A DNA stretch of 64,000 nt from Echiichthys vipera (taxonomy: Eukaryota; Chordata; Actinopteri; Perciformes; Trachinidae): NCBI GenBank assembly GCA_963691815.1, contig OY829652.1, positions 1,996,097-2,060,096 of the forward strand, in the 5' to 3' direction. Under the pieces are notes generated by a model. That model was given only the letters and a program-made list of their open reading frames with translations. It did no database searches and was not told the DNA's origin. This document shows, piece after piece, positions 45,858 to 57,955 of this stretch (positions are counted from its first letter, which is position 1; each line of letters starts with the position of its first letter). The position numbers were made by a program, and so were the translations under genes.

Positions 45858-47489
45858 ATAGGATATATGTTTTTGAATTCTCAGGGAATAAGTCATTTGT
45901 GTTGGAGGATCAGGCTTCAGCCACCTTACTGTAATGCTTTAATTGCTGTTTGGCTCTTCATTCAATACCTCTTGGTAATAGACCTAGTTGGGCCACAGTT
46001 GGGTCCGTTGTAATATTTCCACCAAATACTTTATTAAGTGTGTCAAACACTTCCTTAGAGGACGCTAAAACAGGTCCTTTATTGAAAGAAAGTATGTCAA
46101 AATAAAACAAGAGTGTTCAGCCGGACCAGGCTTTACTTTCCACCCAAGTATGGCAATGAATGCAACGTTATTATCCCCAAAGTTATTAAACTATCTAAAC
46201 CGATAGCTGTCACTCAAAACCACAAACATCAACGTCATGGTGGTGCAGGAAAAAAGCATCAACAACAGTAGGATTCATCTTCTGGGAACCATCAAAAGTC
46301 ATGGTCACTCATCAGAGAGTTGTTGGTTTGTCAGTCTGTTGTGGCGACAGACCGTCGTTGCCCAGATTAGCATCATCAACATCAACTGCTCCAACTGGAA
46401 ATAGATGTTGCTGTAATAGATAAAGTATGACAGCGTTTGACTGTCCAATCAAAAACACGTGGGAATTACAGCTGATTATTGATGTTTGAAGAGAACAAAG
46501 CTCCAGAACAGATCTCATGATCCCTTCATCTTTCAATTTACCCCACACACACACACGCTGACAAACAATCTGTATAATGATATTAACCACTTTCTTCAAA
46601 TAAAAAGTCCCTTTCCGACTGTTTTCCAGAATTGTTATGAGGTTATTATCCCGTGTTATTATCCTTGACGTGATGCTTTCGGCTCGGTTCGTCTGTTTGC
46701 TGAAAAACTACCGCCGCCATTTCCAACGGTGTGGCGCGGGCCGAGCGTGAACCCAGTGTTCAGTCAGTGTTAGAGTGGATCTGAATCACGGGGCGGATAC
46801 GCAAATCATTTCTCACTTTCATCAACGTTGCGTGCATTTGTGCTGCATTCATGTGGTGTTGGAATAATCAGACAAATTAGTTCCCAATCATATTTCATGG
46901 ATCAGCTGATTCATTTGCTCTTTGTCAAGAAAATACTGGAATCAGCTTTCAACGGACGCAGCGTCTCCGTCGGGGTTCGTTCTCTCAACTTGATCCAATC
47001 GTCCTCGCCTTTAGGAGGCGCCATCTTGTCAGACTTTGACTCCGCCCCATTTCCTCTGGCCAAAAAAAGGGCATGTATGTGACGTTGGGGGGAGGGGCGT
47101 ACGTCCATCTGGCTGATGTTTACCTCCGAGGAGAAGTGAGGGTCAGAGGCTAGCTGTCACTCAAGAGGCCACACCCCTAATTATTCATAAACTTTAACCT
47201 CCGATAAAATGAAAACTAGCCCCTCCCCCTCAGTGTTGCCATGGAGATCTGAGCTAAACACACAGACTAGAATGTTCTTTTGTCCTTAAACAGGTTTAAT
47301 GATGCTGTGTAAACGGCCTGTTTAACATGGGGCTCAATGAGAAACTGCTCTGTTATGAAACCTGCCCCTAGTGGACACTCAGAGAACTGACGCTTTTAGC
47401 ACTTCCTGATTGGACCAACCAGGAAGTCCCTGTGGTGGGGGCTTGGAATCAATGTGTTGTTTAAAAGCTCAGGGGACATCTCAAGGTTT
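45858..47489. other. ankrd27 5' region, no coding exon seen
   Basis: Contains a GC-richer patch at 46690-46760 (separate entry) and otherwise no recognised exon or repeat. Confidence 0.45.
46660..46760 (-). promoter_or_regulatory. ankrd27: candidate ankrd27 promoter (YY1- and CRE-like words)
   Basis: On the minus strand gaaatggcggcggt (YY1-like) lies near cattcacgtca-type sequence (atcacgtcaagg, half-CRE) in a local CG-rich patch, 1.5 kb upstream of the ATG exon. No donor was confirmed. An alternative is a first exon with donor GAG|gtgagt ending at 51742. Weak. Confidence 0.2.
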
Positions 47490-47760
47490 AGAGTAGGTGC
47501 TAACTTGCTGATTTAGGAGTAAAAAAGGGGCATTTCACTCCTAATTTTAGGACTCCAAACTTTTTAATTCAAGTGTAATTCCCAAAGCATTTAAATCTAT
47601 AAAAACGTCACTCAGAGTAAATGAGGAAGGAGCTAACATGGCTGCTGGAGTCAACGTTTTGGAGAGATTCAATGATAGTGAGTTTTTAAAAGGTATGGCC
47701 TTAACGGAGACGGCATTATGAACGTGGTAGAGTCGGTCAGGGACGCCATCGCAACTCCTT
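47490..47760 (+). mobile_element. HARBI1-like transposase fragment H1
   Basis: Shares a long block with 57655-57955 (tccaaactttttaattcaag, tataaaaacgtcactcaga, ggagacggcattatgaacgt). Its frame resembles the start of Harbinger transposases. Cut by a Penelope sequence at about 47761. Confidence 0.55.
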
Positions 47761-48727
47761 GTTCAAACCATCTGTCCTCTCTGTCCAAGATGTGGACCTT
47801 GGGACAGAAGGACAGAACACCACACACCCACAAAAGCAACCTGGTTAATGCTGTCCAATGCAACGCGGAACGCAAAGATCTCTACACTGGAGAAACAAAA
47901 CAACCACTGCATAAACGTACGGCCCAACACAGGAGAGCTAACTCCTCAGGCCTGGACTCCGCTGCCCACTCACACCTAAAGGAGAAAGCCCACTCCTTTG
48001 AGGACAACAGTGTCCACATCCTGGACAGAGAGGACAGATGGTTTGAAAGAGGAGTAAAAGAAGCATCAATGCAAAAGTAGAGAAACCATCGCTAATCAGA
48101 GGAGGAGGTCTGAGACTCCACTTCTCTCCAGTTTACAATGCTGCCCTTTCATCCCTTCATTCAACAATCTTACCTCAAAGAACAACTGTTCACAAATGGC
48201 CTCCTGTGACTCCAACCACTGTCGTTCAGACTCAATAGAGCACTAACCAAGTCCAGACCTACTTCCACCAACCACTGGACCAGAACCAGGACCAGGCTGG
48301 GACTGGACCAGCACTAACCAAGTCCAGACCAACTTCCACCAACGACTGGACCAGGACCAGGCTGGGACTAGACCAGCACTAACCAAGTCCAGACCTACTT
48401 CCAACAATGACTGGAACAGGACCAGGACCAGGACCAGGCTGGGACTAGACAAGCACTAACAAAGTCCAAACCTACTTCCACCAACGACTGCGACTCTAAC
48501 AACGGCCGTTGGCACTTGGAGCACAAAGGGTGTCAGTGACATCATCGGCCTTGTGAGAGGTTAAAGACCTGGATCTCACACCAGTTAGTTGGGCCAGTCC
48601 CAGCCTGGTCCTGGTCCTGGTCCTGGTCAGATGCGTACATGAACTGATGAAGCCTCTTGGATGAGAGGTGAAACGTCTTCCTAGACAAATAACCAAGTCC
48701 AGTTGCTTTTGACTGAAATTGCTTTGG
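47761..48727 (+). mobile_element. Penelope-like element with GIY-YIG endonuclease end, copy P2
   Basis: Frame to 48080 contains LVNAVQCNAERKDLYTGETK, LHKRTAQHRRANSSGLDSA and HLKEKAHSFEDNSVHILDRE, the C-terminal GIY-YIG endonuclease of Penelope retroelements (LYTGET replaces YIGET). The non-coding end follows with acaactgttcacaaatggcc, a 65-bp tandem array (48240-48480) and gaagcctcttggatgagagg. No reverse-transcriptase part, so it is 5'-truncated. Confidence 0.85.
48240..48490. repeat. about 65-bp tandem repeat within Penelope copy P2
   Basis: Roughly four units of ctaaccaagtccagacctac followed by ttccaccaacgactgg and a gaccaggaccaggctggga block. Confidence 0.8.
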
Positions 48728-49150
48728 GCGTATGAACCTTATCTTCACTGACTGATTAGATCAGTGTGTGTGTCACCCGTTGTCTCACTCGTTGCGCTGG
48801 GCGGTGAAACAAATTCAATGAACCATAGAACCATCATTAAAATATGAATTGTCTTGCGCCTCTTCCTCCTTCGTGATATCACACGCTCACAAATTTGCCG
48901 GCTGCCGCCACACACTGTTTCTAGCATTAAGTCATAAAGTCACAATACCGGTTACAGTTGCCATGTTGGTAAACACCGTTGTGGCGTGATGTCATCAATG
49001 ATCCTCGGAGCATGTGAGGACATCACTTTAATTTGATTTTAATTCTTTCATAACTGCAGTAGGGTTGAGCTTGACTCTTCTAATATTTTTAAGAAGAAGA
49101 AGAATTCCTTTATTTGTCTAGCAATGGGGACTCTCTTTACACACACACAC

Positions 49151-49317
<167 letters not shown>

Positions 49318-49734
49318 CACAGACAGACAGACACACACACACACACACACTGCCCCCCGATATTCATTCGTTGGGTGGGTACGGTGATATGCATCCTTAG
49401 AGGTATGAAGTGACCTACATTAGGACAGAAGATCCCTGATATTTCCTCTAACCCTGTGCGACATCGCTCACTGAGACAGGAAATGTGTGATCCGTCAGCT
49501 GTCCCTGCCCTCGGGCCGAGCTGTGAGACCTCACACAAAGAGCTCAGCTGATGTGGAGCCAAAGGAAAAGAGACGCCGGGTAGACTAATAAAGATAAAGT
49601 ATTAAGATAAGATATTCATTTATCAGTCACAGAAAAGGGGAAATTTCCTTACTACAGCAGCAAAGTGGAAGCAAACACAGAAGACGCATCAATAAGAAAC
49701 AACAAACTGTAGAAAAATATGAACAATATAGCAG

Positions 49735-50410
49735 CAGGAAACCGTCGCATTGTTACTCCAGGTAGGGAACGAGTCCTGACCCCAAGTGAAGGAGTTCAAG
49801 TACCTCGGGATCTTGTTCACGAGTGAGGGGACGATGGAGCGTGAGTTTGGCCGGAGAATCGGAGCAGCGGGGGCGGAGCTGCAGTCGCTCTACCGCACCG
49901 TTGTGACCAAAAGAGAGCTGAGGAAGGCAAAGCTCTGGATCTACCGCTCAGTCCTGGTTCCTACCCTCACCTGTGGTCATGAAAGCTGGGTCAGGACCCA
50001 AACAACCAGGTCGTGGGTACAAGCGGCCGAAATGTGTTTCCTCAGGAGGGGGGCTGGAGTCTCCCTTAGAGAGAGGGGGAGAAGTTCAGCATCCGTGAGG
50101 AACTCGGAGTAGAGCCGCTGCTCCTTTGTGTTGAAAGGAGCCAGTTGAGGTGGTTCAGGATCATCTGGTAAGGATGAACCCTGGGCGCCTCCCTAGGGAG
50201 GTGTTCCAGGCACGTCCAGCTGGGAGGAGGCCTCGGGGAAGACCCAGGACCAGGTGGAGAGATTAGATCTCCACACTGGCCTGGGAACGCCTCAGGATCC
50301 CCCAGTTAGAGCTGGTTAATGTGGCCCGGGAAAGGGAAGTTTGGGGTCCCCTGCTAAAGCTGCTGCCCCTGAGACCCGACCCCGGATAAGCGGCTGAAGA
50401 TGAGATGGGA
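49735..50410 (+). mobile_element. LINE family A, longest copy
   Basis: Frame 49786-50112: MKEFKYLGILFTSEGTMERE, WIYRSVLVPTLTCGHESW, AAEMCFLRRGAGVSLRERGR, stop after NSE, then the rest of the C-terminal region out of frame and an agatgagatg tail. The stop and shift show it is inactive. It lacks the 26-bp internal array. Confidence 0.85.
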
Positions 50411-50689
50411 TAAACAGGGAAATATAAAATATAGAGAATAAATGGAACAATATTTGTAAGTATGAATAAATGTACACCAAGGCACAGAGGAAAACACAGT
50501 ATTGCACATACGACACACTGTAACGCTGTATCGTACGCTTTGTTTTAACATCATTATACTCGTCTAGTTCAACACACAGATAGTTTTGGGCAACATGTTC
50601 TGCTACTTACACTGTAGAGAAACTGTTTTATATTTTGAGCTGACTCTGGATTTTAAATTTAAACCAGGGGCAATGGATGGTATTTATCA

Positions 50690-50785
50690 TGGGTGTCACA
50701 GTGATCCAGTAAAGAGTCGCTGTGGCTGCAGGTTTTCATTCCAACCAAGCAAGAACACACCTGACTCAACTGTCTCAATCACCTG
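50690..50785 (+). repeat. partial copy of the 14130 fold-back MITE
   Basis: tgtcacagtgatccagtaaa and caggttttcattccaaccaa correspond to the left arm and loop of the 14130-14245 element; the right arm is missing. Confidence 0.55.
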
Positions 50786-50829
50786 AACAGTCTTTACACA
50801 GTTGATTTGTTGGACCAGGTGTGTTTTTG

Positions 50830-51128
50830 AGGAAGTAGGTCTGGACTTGGTTAGTGCTGGTCTAGTCCCAGCCTGGTCCTGGTCCTGGTCCAGTGGTTGG
50901 TGGAAGTAGGTCTGGACTTGGTTAGTGCTCTATTGAGTCTTAACGACAGTGGTTGGAGTCACAGGAGGACGTTTGTGAACAGTTGTTCTTTGAGGTTGGA
51001 TTGTTGAATGAAGGGATGAAAGGGCAGCATTGTAAACTGGAGAGAAGTGGTTCCGTCTCAGACCTCCTCCTCTGTTTAGTGATGGCTTCTCTACTTTCGC
51101 ATAGATGCTTTTTTTTACTCCTCTTTCT
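50830..51128 (-). mobile_element. Penelope-like element fragment, copy P3
   Basis: Inverse of the P2 end: gtctggacttggttagtgct, gagtcttaacgacagtggtt (an unoccupied MITE site), gaacagttgttctttgaggt and a remnant of the endonuclease frame end. Confidence 0.75.
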
Positions 51129-51175
51129 GATGGTATTTATGATCAATGGATAAACAAGTGAATTACAGCAATACG

Positions 51176-51289
51176 GCAAGCGTGCCGCTCCTAGACGCGG
51201 TACGGTTGCACTCGCACTGGTCAAAGGAACTAGACTTTACCTGTAAAATCAGTTATGGCACGGTACGGATGGACAGTGTGAGCGCGCCC
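51176..51289 (-). mobile_element. GGGCGC-family MITE end fragment
   Basis: gcaagcgtgccgctcctaga to the terminus gtgtgagcgcgccc. Only about 114 bases of one end. Confidence 0.65.
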
Positions 51290-52585
51290 TAATACAGGAA
51301 TATCTTATCTTTGCGGAGAAGGCCCAGCTCATGTAAGACGAGCTCACTGCTTACGACTGAACTGCTGATGTGTTGCACGATACACACTATTTAACACATC
51401 AATAGTCCTTTCAAGTCCAGCTCAGACCAAAGATTTGAGACCAGACGAGGTGAAACCTGCAGATCTGCAACGTTCTGGGACCTGCCAGTTCACACCAATG
51501 AGACCGGAGGAGACGCTGTATCATCTCCATAGCAACGCCTCTCTGTACTTCTGTGCTATCCTCCGACTCTTCATTATATTTGTTCATTAAAATATAAACG
51601 ACAGAGACAGTGAGAGACTCGCTACAGCTGCAGTTTGAGTTGAGATGAAACAGAGAAAATGATGTTTTATTTCCCTGATTCACTTCTCTCTCTCTCTCTC
51701 CCCCTCTCTCTCTCTCTCCTCCCCACAGGTTTCAAACTCACCTCCTCACTCCGCTGCTCAGACACCAGCTTCATCCTCCCTCAGCTCTGAACTGGGACCC
51801 AGGCCAGTGTGAGACACTGCTGCTCGGCTGGGATGAAACAGAGGAATGAATCACGTGACCCCCCACCCCCACCCCCCCATGGTCCTCGTGACCCCCCCCC
51901 CCCCCAAACCCTGCAGCTAACAGCGCAGAGGAATGTCCAACCTCCTCCGTTTACACGAAGATTAGCGTCACTCAGCTGACGTCTCGGCTGAAAATGTGTG
52001 TAAGCAGCAGAACCAACAGGCGGCACTAAGACGATTAAGGTTCAAACAGTGTTTCCTGATCACAGCAGCTGTGAACTGCTGCATCATCTCATCACAGAGT
52101 AATCGTGTCATCATTTTCTACATTAAGTGATCAGTTGTGTGGTTCAACACACGGTGAAAGACGTGGATCAGTCCAAGACGACGTCCTCAAAGGTATTCAG
52201 GGTTTACAGCTTTCCAAAAAGGTCAAATTCAAGCACCTTTCAAGGTCATTTTCAGGCCTTTCCAGCACTTTAGAGCCGTGGTAAAATAACATGTTTCCAA
52301 GAATACATGCTTATTATTTCACCTTCACACTTCAGGCTCTGACTTGTGTTATTTCTACTCTAAAGCTATTTGTTGTGAAAGCGATGCAGACGCACTTTCA
52401 AGCATTTTCAAGCACTTTTTATCTAAAATTCAAGCATTTTCAAGGATTTCAAGCACCAGTACGAACTCTGGACATTCAGTTTATCGTCAAAGAAGAGGAA
52501 AGAAACCAGGAAATATTCACATTTCAGAATCTGAAACCAGAGGATTTTGACTTTGATTATATTTAAAAAACGACTTAAAATGATT
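51290..52585. other. no gene recognised; possible 5' exon end and simple tracts
   Basis: Includes a (TC)n at 51689-51720, a minus-strand donor gaggag|gtgagt at 51742 (weak ankrd27 first-exon candidate), and a caagcattttcaagcac-rich interspersed repeat at about 52190-52470. Confidence 0.4.
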
Positions 52586-53286
52586 GCATCTCATCTCATC
52601 TTCAGCCTCTTATCCGGGGTCGGGTCGCGGGGGCAGCAGCTTTAGCAGGGGACCCCAAACTTCCCTTTCCCGGGCCACATTAACCAGCTCTAACTGGGGG
52701 ATCCTGAGGCGTTCCCAGGCCAGTGTGGAGATCTAATCTCTCCACCTGGTCCTGGGTCTTCCCCGAGGCCTCCTCCCAGCTGGACGTGCCTGGAACACCT
52801 CCCTAGGGAGGCGCCCAGGGTTCATCCTTACCAGATGATCCTGAACCACCTCAACTGGCTCCTTTCAACGCAAAGGAGCAGCGGCTCTACTCCGAGTTCC
52901 TCACGGATGCTGAACTTCTCCCCCTCTCTCTAAGGGAGACTCCAGCCCCCCTCCTGAGGAAACACATTTCACACGCTTGGACCTGGACCTGGTTCTTTGG
53001 GTCCTGACCTGGACCTGGTTCTTTGGGTCCTGACCTGGACCTGGTTCTTTGGGTCCTGACCTAGACCTGGTTCTTTGGGTCCTGACCTGGACCTGGTTCT
53101 TTGGGTCCTGACCCAGCTTTCATGACCACAGGTGAGGGTAGGAACCAGGACTGAGCGGTAGATCCAGAGCTTTGTCTTCCTCAGCTCTCTGTTCATCACA
53201 ACGGTGCGGTAGAGCGACTGCAGCACCGCCCCCGCTGCTCCGATTCTCCGGCCAAACTCACGCTCCATCGTCCCCTCACTCGTGAA
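52586..53286 (-). mobile_element. LINE family A fragment with expanded internal array
   Basis: Same as the left-edge copy but with five 26-bp units (52977-53112). The frame from 53268 reads MEREFGRRIGAAGAVLQSLY, then the array in frame (GPKEPGPGQDPKNQVQV). Confidence 0.82.
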
Positions 53287-54898
53287 TCCTCAAAGTTATT
53301 TTTTTTTCGGTGCAAAATGGAGATTTCTTTGTTTCTTGGGCACAAAAGTGGAATAAATAAATTTTAAAAAGCATCCCAGATGTAATTTTAAGCATCGATA
53401 TCTCCCCTGAATTTCACAATCTGTGCATCACTCCAAGTAGCATTGAAAATTTCAAAATAAAAGAAGAAACAAAGCTAACCACCTTTGGTCTATAAGTGAT
53501 GTATCAGACTTTCAGGTGTGGGATTTTAACAAAAGGACCTTTAAGACGGAAAAACACAAGGATGTGTCAAGTCATCCTCAACTAGGATATTAATATATAT
53601 GCATATTTTCAAAATAAAATCATTATTGACAGACGATTTGCAACAAGAGATGTGTATTTAAGTCAACATATTACACACAACCCAATGTGATTGATATAAA
53701 TCACACTGTAATTAAGCTTTTAGGTTGAATCTCCTGCTTTATGTTAGATGTGTGTGGTTTAGAAGCCTGCAGCTCCAAACAGCTGGTAAAAGTCAACCAA
53801 ACCATATTTAAAAATCTGACACTTTAAGGTTAACTTTGTTTTTGGCACAAATACAATGCACTCATATATAAATCCAATACGTGTTAAGAAACTTAGGGGT
53901 CTTTTGACACAATCGGCGTTTAAATTAAACTTAAAAAAGGAACTAAACCTCATATTTAAGCTGTTTTTTTAGCTTTTACAAGCAGCTTAATCTCTCCATC
54001 CATTGCGCAGAAACACGAAAGTGGAGGCTAAACAATCATCTTAATTGTTTGTATGTAAATGTTTTTTAAAGCAATGTGAAAAGATGCGTAATAAAATATT
54101 TAATCGTGAACTTTAAAGCGATTTTTGAGAAGCAACGCAGCGTTAAATCTCCTGTTTTCTGAATGGAGTTTGGTTGGGGTTTAGCTACAAGCTAGCTGTT
54201 AGCTTTGGTAAACAGCGGTTTCCATGGCGTCCATCGCAGGTGCCAGGGAACATTTTAGGGATATTTGGTTTAAATTAACTTCTACGCAGCTTTAACAGTT
54301 CCGATATAATATTAGATATTAAAGTTAATGTGTATTTTAAACGTGTCTGTCAGAACCGGGGAGCGGAAGTTTCACTATTAGCTTGTAAGCTACAAAAACA
54401 GCCCCGTTTTTAACCGTAACCGAATAACAAAAGTACCGTTTTACCGTTTTATCAGTGGCTGCCTCAGGTCGTCCAGGTTTGGGGCATGGCAGACAGAGAC
54501 ACCGGCCTGTCAGGGGATGTTTACCGGGATCAGAGGGTGTTTACCGGGATCAGATGTCTGCACGACCCGAGCTTTGGGTCCGGGTTGCCAGGTCTCAGAG
54601 AGGAAATACGTAAAATAATAACCGGTGAAAAAACCAAAACAAAAGCCGCAGAGTGGATAAAATTAAATTAAATGAAGTCCAGCTATTGTCCAAGGAAACA
54701 TAAAACTATGAAATTATCTTTGTTTAAACAATGAAGGTCAAATAAAGTCATTTTAGACATCAAACCCAAGGAATATGGTTTTATCCCCAAAGGTGTGAAG
54801 AGATAATCACAGCAACAAATATTTAATATCTACAAAATAAAAAGGTTGTGGGTGTTGCACAGTAGTTATTTTTAGTAGTGCAAGTTTATTAAGCTGCT
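53287..54898. other. no gene recognised
   Basis: A frame at 54486-54671 contains a local duplication (tgtttaccgggatcaga twice) and no known domain. Otherwise AT-rich. Confidence 0.45.
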
Positions 54899-55060
54899 TG
54901 GAAATTAAATACAGTTAAAATGAACGTATTAATCCTTATTTAGTTTGATTTATTCAGGCACGGCTGTGGGGAAGAAGCTGTTCTTGAGTTATTAACCTCA
55001 ACACACACTTTACTACGATGAAATCCAGTTTATTAATTATTAATGTTCCAATAAACAGGA
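54899..55060. repeat. local duplication, copy 1
   Basis: taatccttatttagtttgat, cacggctgtggggaagaagc and ttattaattattaatg recur with few changes at 55652-55806. Neighbouring segments at 54733 and 55077 (aagg...acatcaaacccaaggaat) also repeat. Confidence 0.8.
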
Positions 55061-55651
55061 TCTTTTTTTTAACAATAAAGGTCATATAATGTCATATGAG
55101 AAGGATTTCACATCAAACCCAAGGAATAAAGATTTACAGTTGATTTTATTCCCAAAGGTTTGAAGAGAGAATGACATTTTTTATTTTATTTATATATATA
55201 AATATATATTTATATGCACAATGTTAAAAAACAAGAATCATATTTTATAATACAAGGCAAATCTTTGTGCAGGAGAGGAAAAGAAGCGCAGGGCTCATAT
55301 ATAAAAATCACTAAAACACATGAACTGATAGGAAAGAAAAGGAAGAAACAAAGAAAAGATGCAATAAACAAATAAACAAAGAGGGAAAAATATCCATAAC
55401 ATTGCAAATTCATGTCAGTTACACTACACATGAGTATGATTTCACCTGGATAGAAGAAACCTGGATCTGGAATCAGTTTCTCTGTATTGTCATTGCACAG
55501 GGTTCAATTACAGCAACAAGTATTTCATATAAAAGAAGATAATTATAAATATCAAATAAGGACAAAATATGCAAATAACAAAAAAGACCATTTAAACAGA
55601 GATTAGAGACGCAGCTGGGGTAAAGGGTAATGTTTGTTAAGGTGCTTTGAA

Positions 55652-55806
55652 ATGAAATAGTTAAAAATGAACTTATTAATCCTTATTTAGTTTGATTTAT
55701 TCACGCACGGCTGTGGGGAAGAAGCTGGTCTTGAGTTATTAACCTCAACACACACTTTACTACGATGGAATCCAGTTTATTAATTATTAATGCACCAATA
55801 AACATG
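55652..55806. repeat. local duplication, copy 2
   Basis: Direct repeat of 54899-55060, offset about 750 bases. The order of sub-blocks suggests a tandem duplication of an old interspersed element. Confidence 0.8.
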
Positions 55807-55885
55807 TTAGAAGATGCTTTTATAGCAAAAGGAAAAGAACCCCTCATGGAAACACTAATTAACTAACTTTTTGGACTGGTTCTCA

Positions 55886-55899
55886 CCGCCCCCTACAGG
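55886..55899 (-). promoter_or_regulatory. near-match to CTCF core
   Basis: On the minus strand cctgtagggggcgg; one mismatch to CCASYAGRKGGCRS (A to T at position 3). Low weight. Confidence 0.2.
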
Positions 55900-55949
55900 C
55901 CAGCGCGTGTGTTACTCAGTATGGAGGCCTGAACCTCCCAACATTAAAA

Positions 55950-56967
55950 TAAATAAATAATCACTGTGTGATACTTTAGACTGATCATTATGGAGGCCTG
56001 GACCTCCCACAGTCCTTTGCGTTATTATTGAACACTGTGAGATCCTTTGGGCTGCACTGGTTGGGTAGTCGGGGGTAGTAGGGGGCAGGTGAGGCGGTTT
56101 GCGTTGTATGGTCCTCTTCTCCAGTTTCATCACCCCGATCTGGCTGTGGCAGCTTTTGACCGCCATGTTCCTGTTCTCGGGCGGTTGAGCATCTTCCACT
56201 GGACCCACTGTGCTTCAGAAGGAGGGATACCCGTGTCGGTAGGAGGGGGGTCATCCTCAAACCTTTTGGTCCATAGTTGGAGTCTGGTTTCTGGTCGGCG
56301 TAGATGAATCGCTCAGTGTTGTAGTTCATTGGCTGCTTGTTGGTGTAGATGTTACATAGCAGTGGAGCCAGCACACTAACCTTGAGGAAGGCCATTCCGG
56401 CGTCGTCAGCAGCGACTTTGCTTGTCGTAAAGAACAACATAGAAGCATCTCTCTCTCAGGAGGGCTCCGATGAGGTCCGTGAGTGCCAGGTCTTTGGTAT
56501 TCTCCAAGATCTTTTTCAGTAGGAGGCGGTGGTCACAGTGAGACGACTCCTGTCACCAGCCCTTTCTGGAACCCGCCTGCAATATTCAAAAGTTGACTTG
56601 TTGTGGATTCGTCAGGCCTGAATCCAGCTTGTTGAGGGATGATGGCTGGTTCACTGACTGGGTCAAGCCCGGTGAGGATCAGGCTCTCAAACAGCTTGTA
56701 CGGGTGGCGTAGCAGGGAGATCGGGCGGAAACTCTTTGCATTGGTTGGATCTTTACGGGTTTTAGGGGAGCGATGATTTTTGGTTTTCCTCCAGATTTTT
56801 AGGATGTTTCTCGTCAGCATGCAGTCGTTCATCAGCTCAAGGACCCACGTCCGTGTCAGAAGGTCCAAACTGTTCGATCCCCCCTGTGAAGATATGGTCC
56901 AGGCCGATGGCTTTGCCAGTCTTGAGTGCTTTGATGCTGATTGTCTCTTGTATTTTCGATTGATCAA
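55950..56967 (-). pseudogene. decayed LINE reverse transcriptase (second family)
   Basis: Minus frames contain KDPTNAKSFRPISLL, PQQAGFRPDESTTSQLLN and GLVTGVV (56967-56533), then VLAPLLCNIYTNKQPM and ERFIYADQ (56440-55988). These are the RT fingers and palm in order. The catalytic YADD reads YADQ and a frameshift separates the two parts, so it is dead. Confidence 0.85.
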
Positions 56968-56969
56968 AA

Positions 56970-57654
56970 TCCTGTAAATAGTTCAATTAGCTCCACCTCG
57001 ACCCACTGCAACATTTAAATACTTACATGTTAATGCATCAGTGATAATAGAAGACATTCTGCTGCATGTTGAGTATTTATACTTATACTTGCTTTAATTG
57101 TAGCACTGTGAACGCAGGATTCTTTATTAAAAACACGTTTAATTTTATTTCAGTAAAGTAAAGCAGAGAAACAACACTTTCAAAAGGGACCGCGAACAAA
57201 CAGCCGACACGTTTGGATCAACTCAACAAACGACTCGTTTTAATGGATTTACAAAGTGACTTTACGTAAATGATACAGAGGCAGGAAAAGAAAAGCAAAT
57301 TCAGACCATTTCTGTTCTTCAAACACATGAAAACACTCTTAATCACCACTGTAGGAAATATTGCCCCATGTGTCGTCATCAAAGGAAAGGGAAACTTCCT
57401 ACAAAACCATGAACAAACATCACCCGCTCAAACAAACGAGAGCCTGTGAGACTCTCTCTCCTACAGCGCATCACAAACGCATTCACCCCCATCTGACCTT
57501 TCACTCTCTTGTACCAGCAAATACATTTCAAACAACTCAGATTGGACAACTTTTCTGGGCGTTTCATCGCTTCAACGTTAAGGATTTCTGTCCACGCCGT
57601 CAAAATCACAGTTAACGTTATATATCGTAAGAGTGTCCCGGGGTCGTATTCACA
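56970..57654. other. no gene recognised
   Basis: AT-rich spacer between the RT remnant and the Harbinger fragment. Confidence 0.45.
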
Positions 57655-57955
57655 GAACGTCTCAAGGCTCAGAGCAGGTCCTCACTGAGGAGTAACTCAA
57701 GACACGTTTCACTCTTAATTTTAAGACTCCAAACTTTTTAATTTAAGTGTAATTCCCAAAGCGTTTCAGCGCTAACGTCGCTCCTAGATCTATAAAAACG
57801 TCACTCAGACTAACTGAGGGAGGAGCTAACACGGCTGCAGCAGTCAATATTTTGGAGAGAGTCAATGATGGTGAGCTTTTACGAAGGTACGGCCTTAACA
57901 GAGACGGCGTTATGAACGTGGTACAGTTGGTCAGAGACGCCGTCACATCATCGAC
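57655..57955 (+). mobile_element. HARBI1-like transposase fragment H2
   Basis: Frame from 57852: ...LLRRYGLNRDGVMNVVQLVR then DAVTSSTNKN, similar to the N-terminal HTH part of Harbinger transposases. Homologous to H1 at 47490. Confidence 0.55.

Noticed and set aside
47718..48080. Host gene with a GIY-YIG domain
   Set aside because: The residues match the endonuclease end of Penelope retroelements and the same sequence recurs in other copies in the window.
54486..54671. 61-codon plus-strand frame MADRDTGLSGDVYRD
   Set aside because: Contains a local duplication, no known domain and no splice support.
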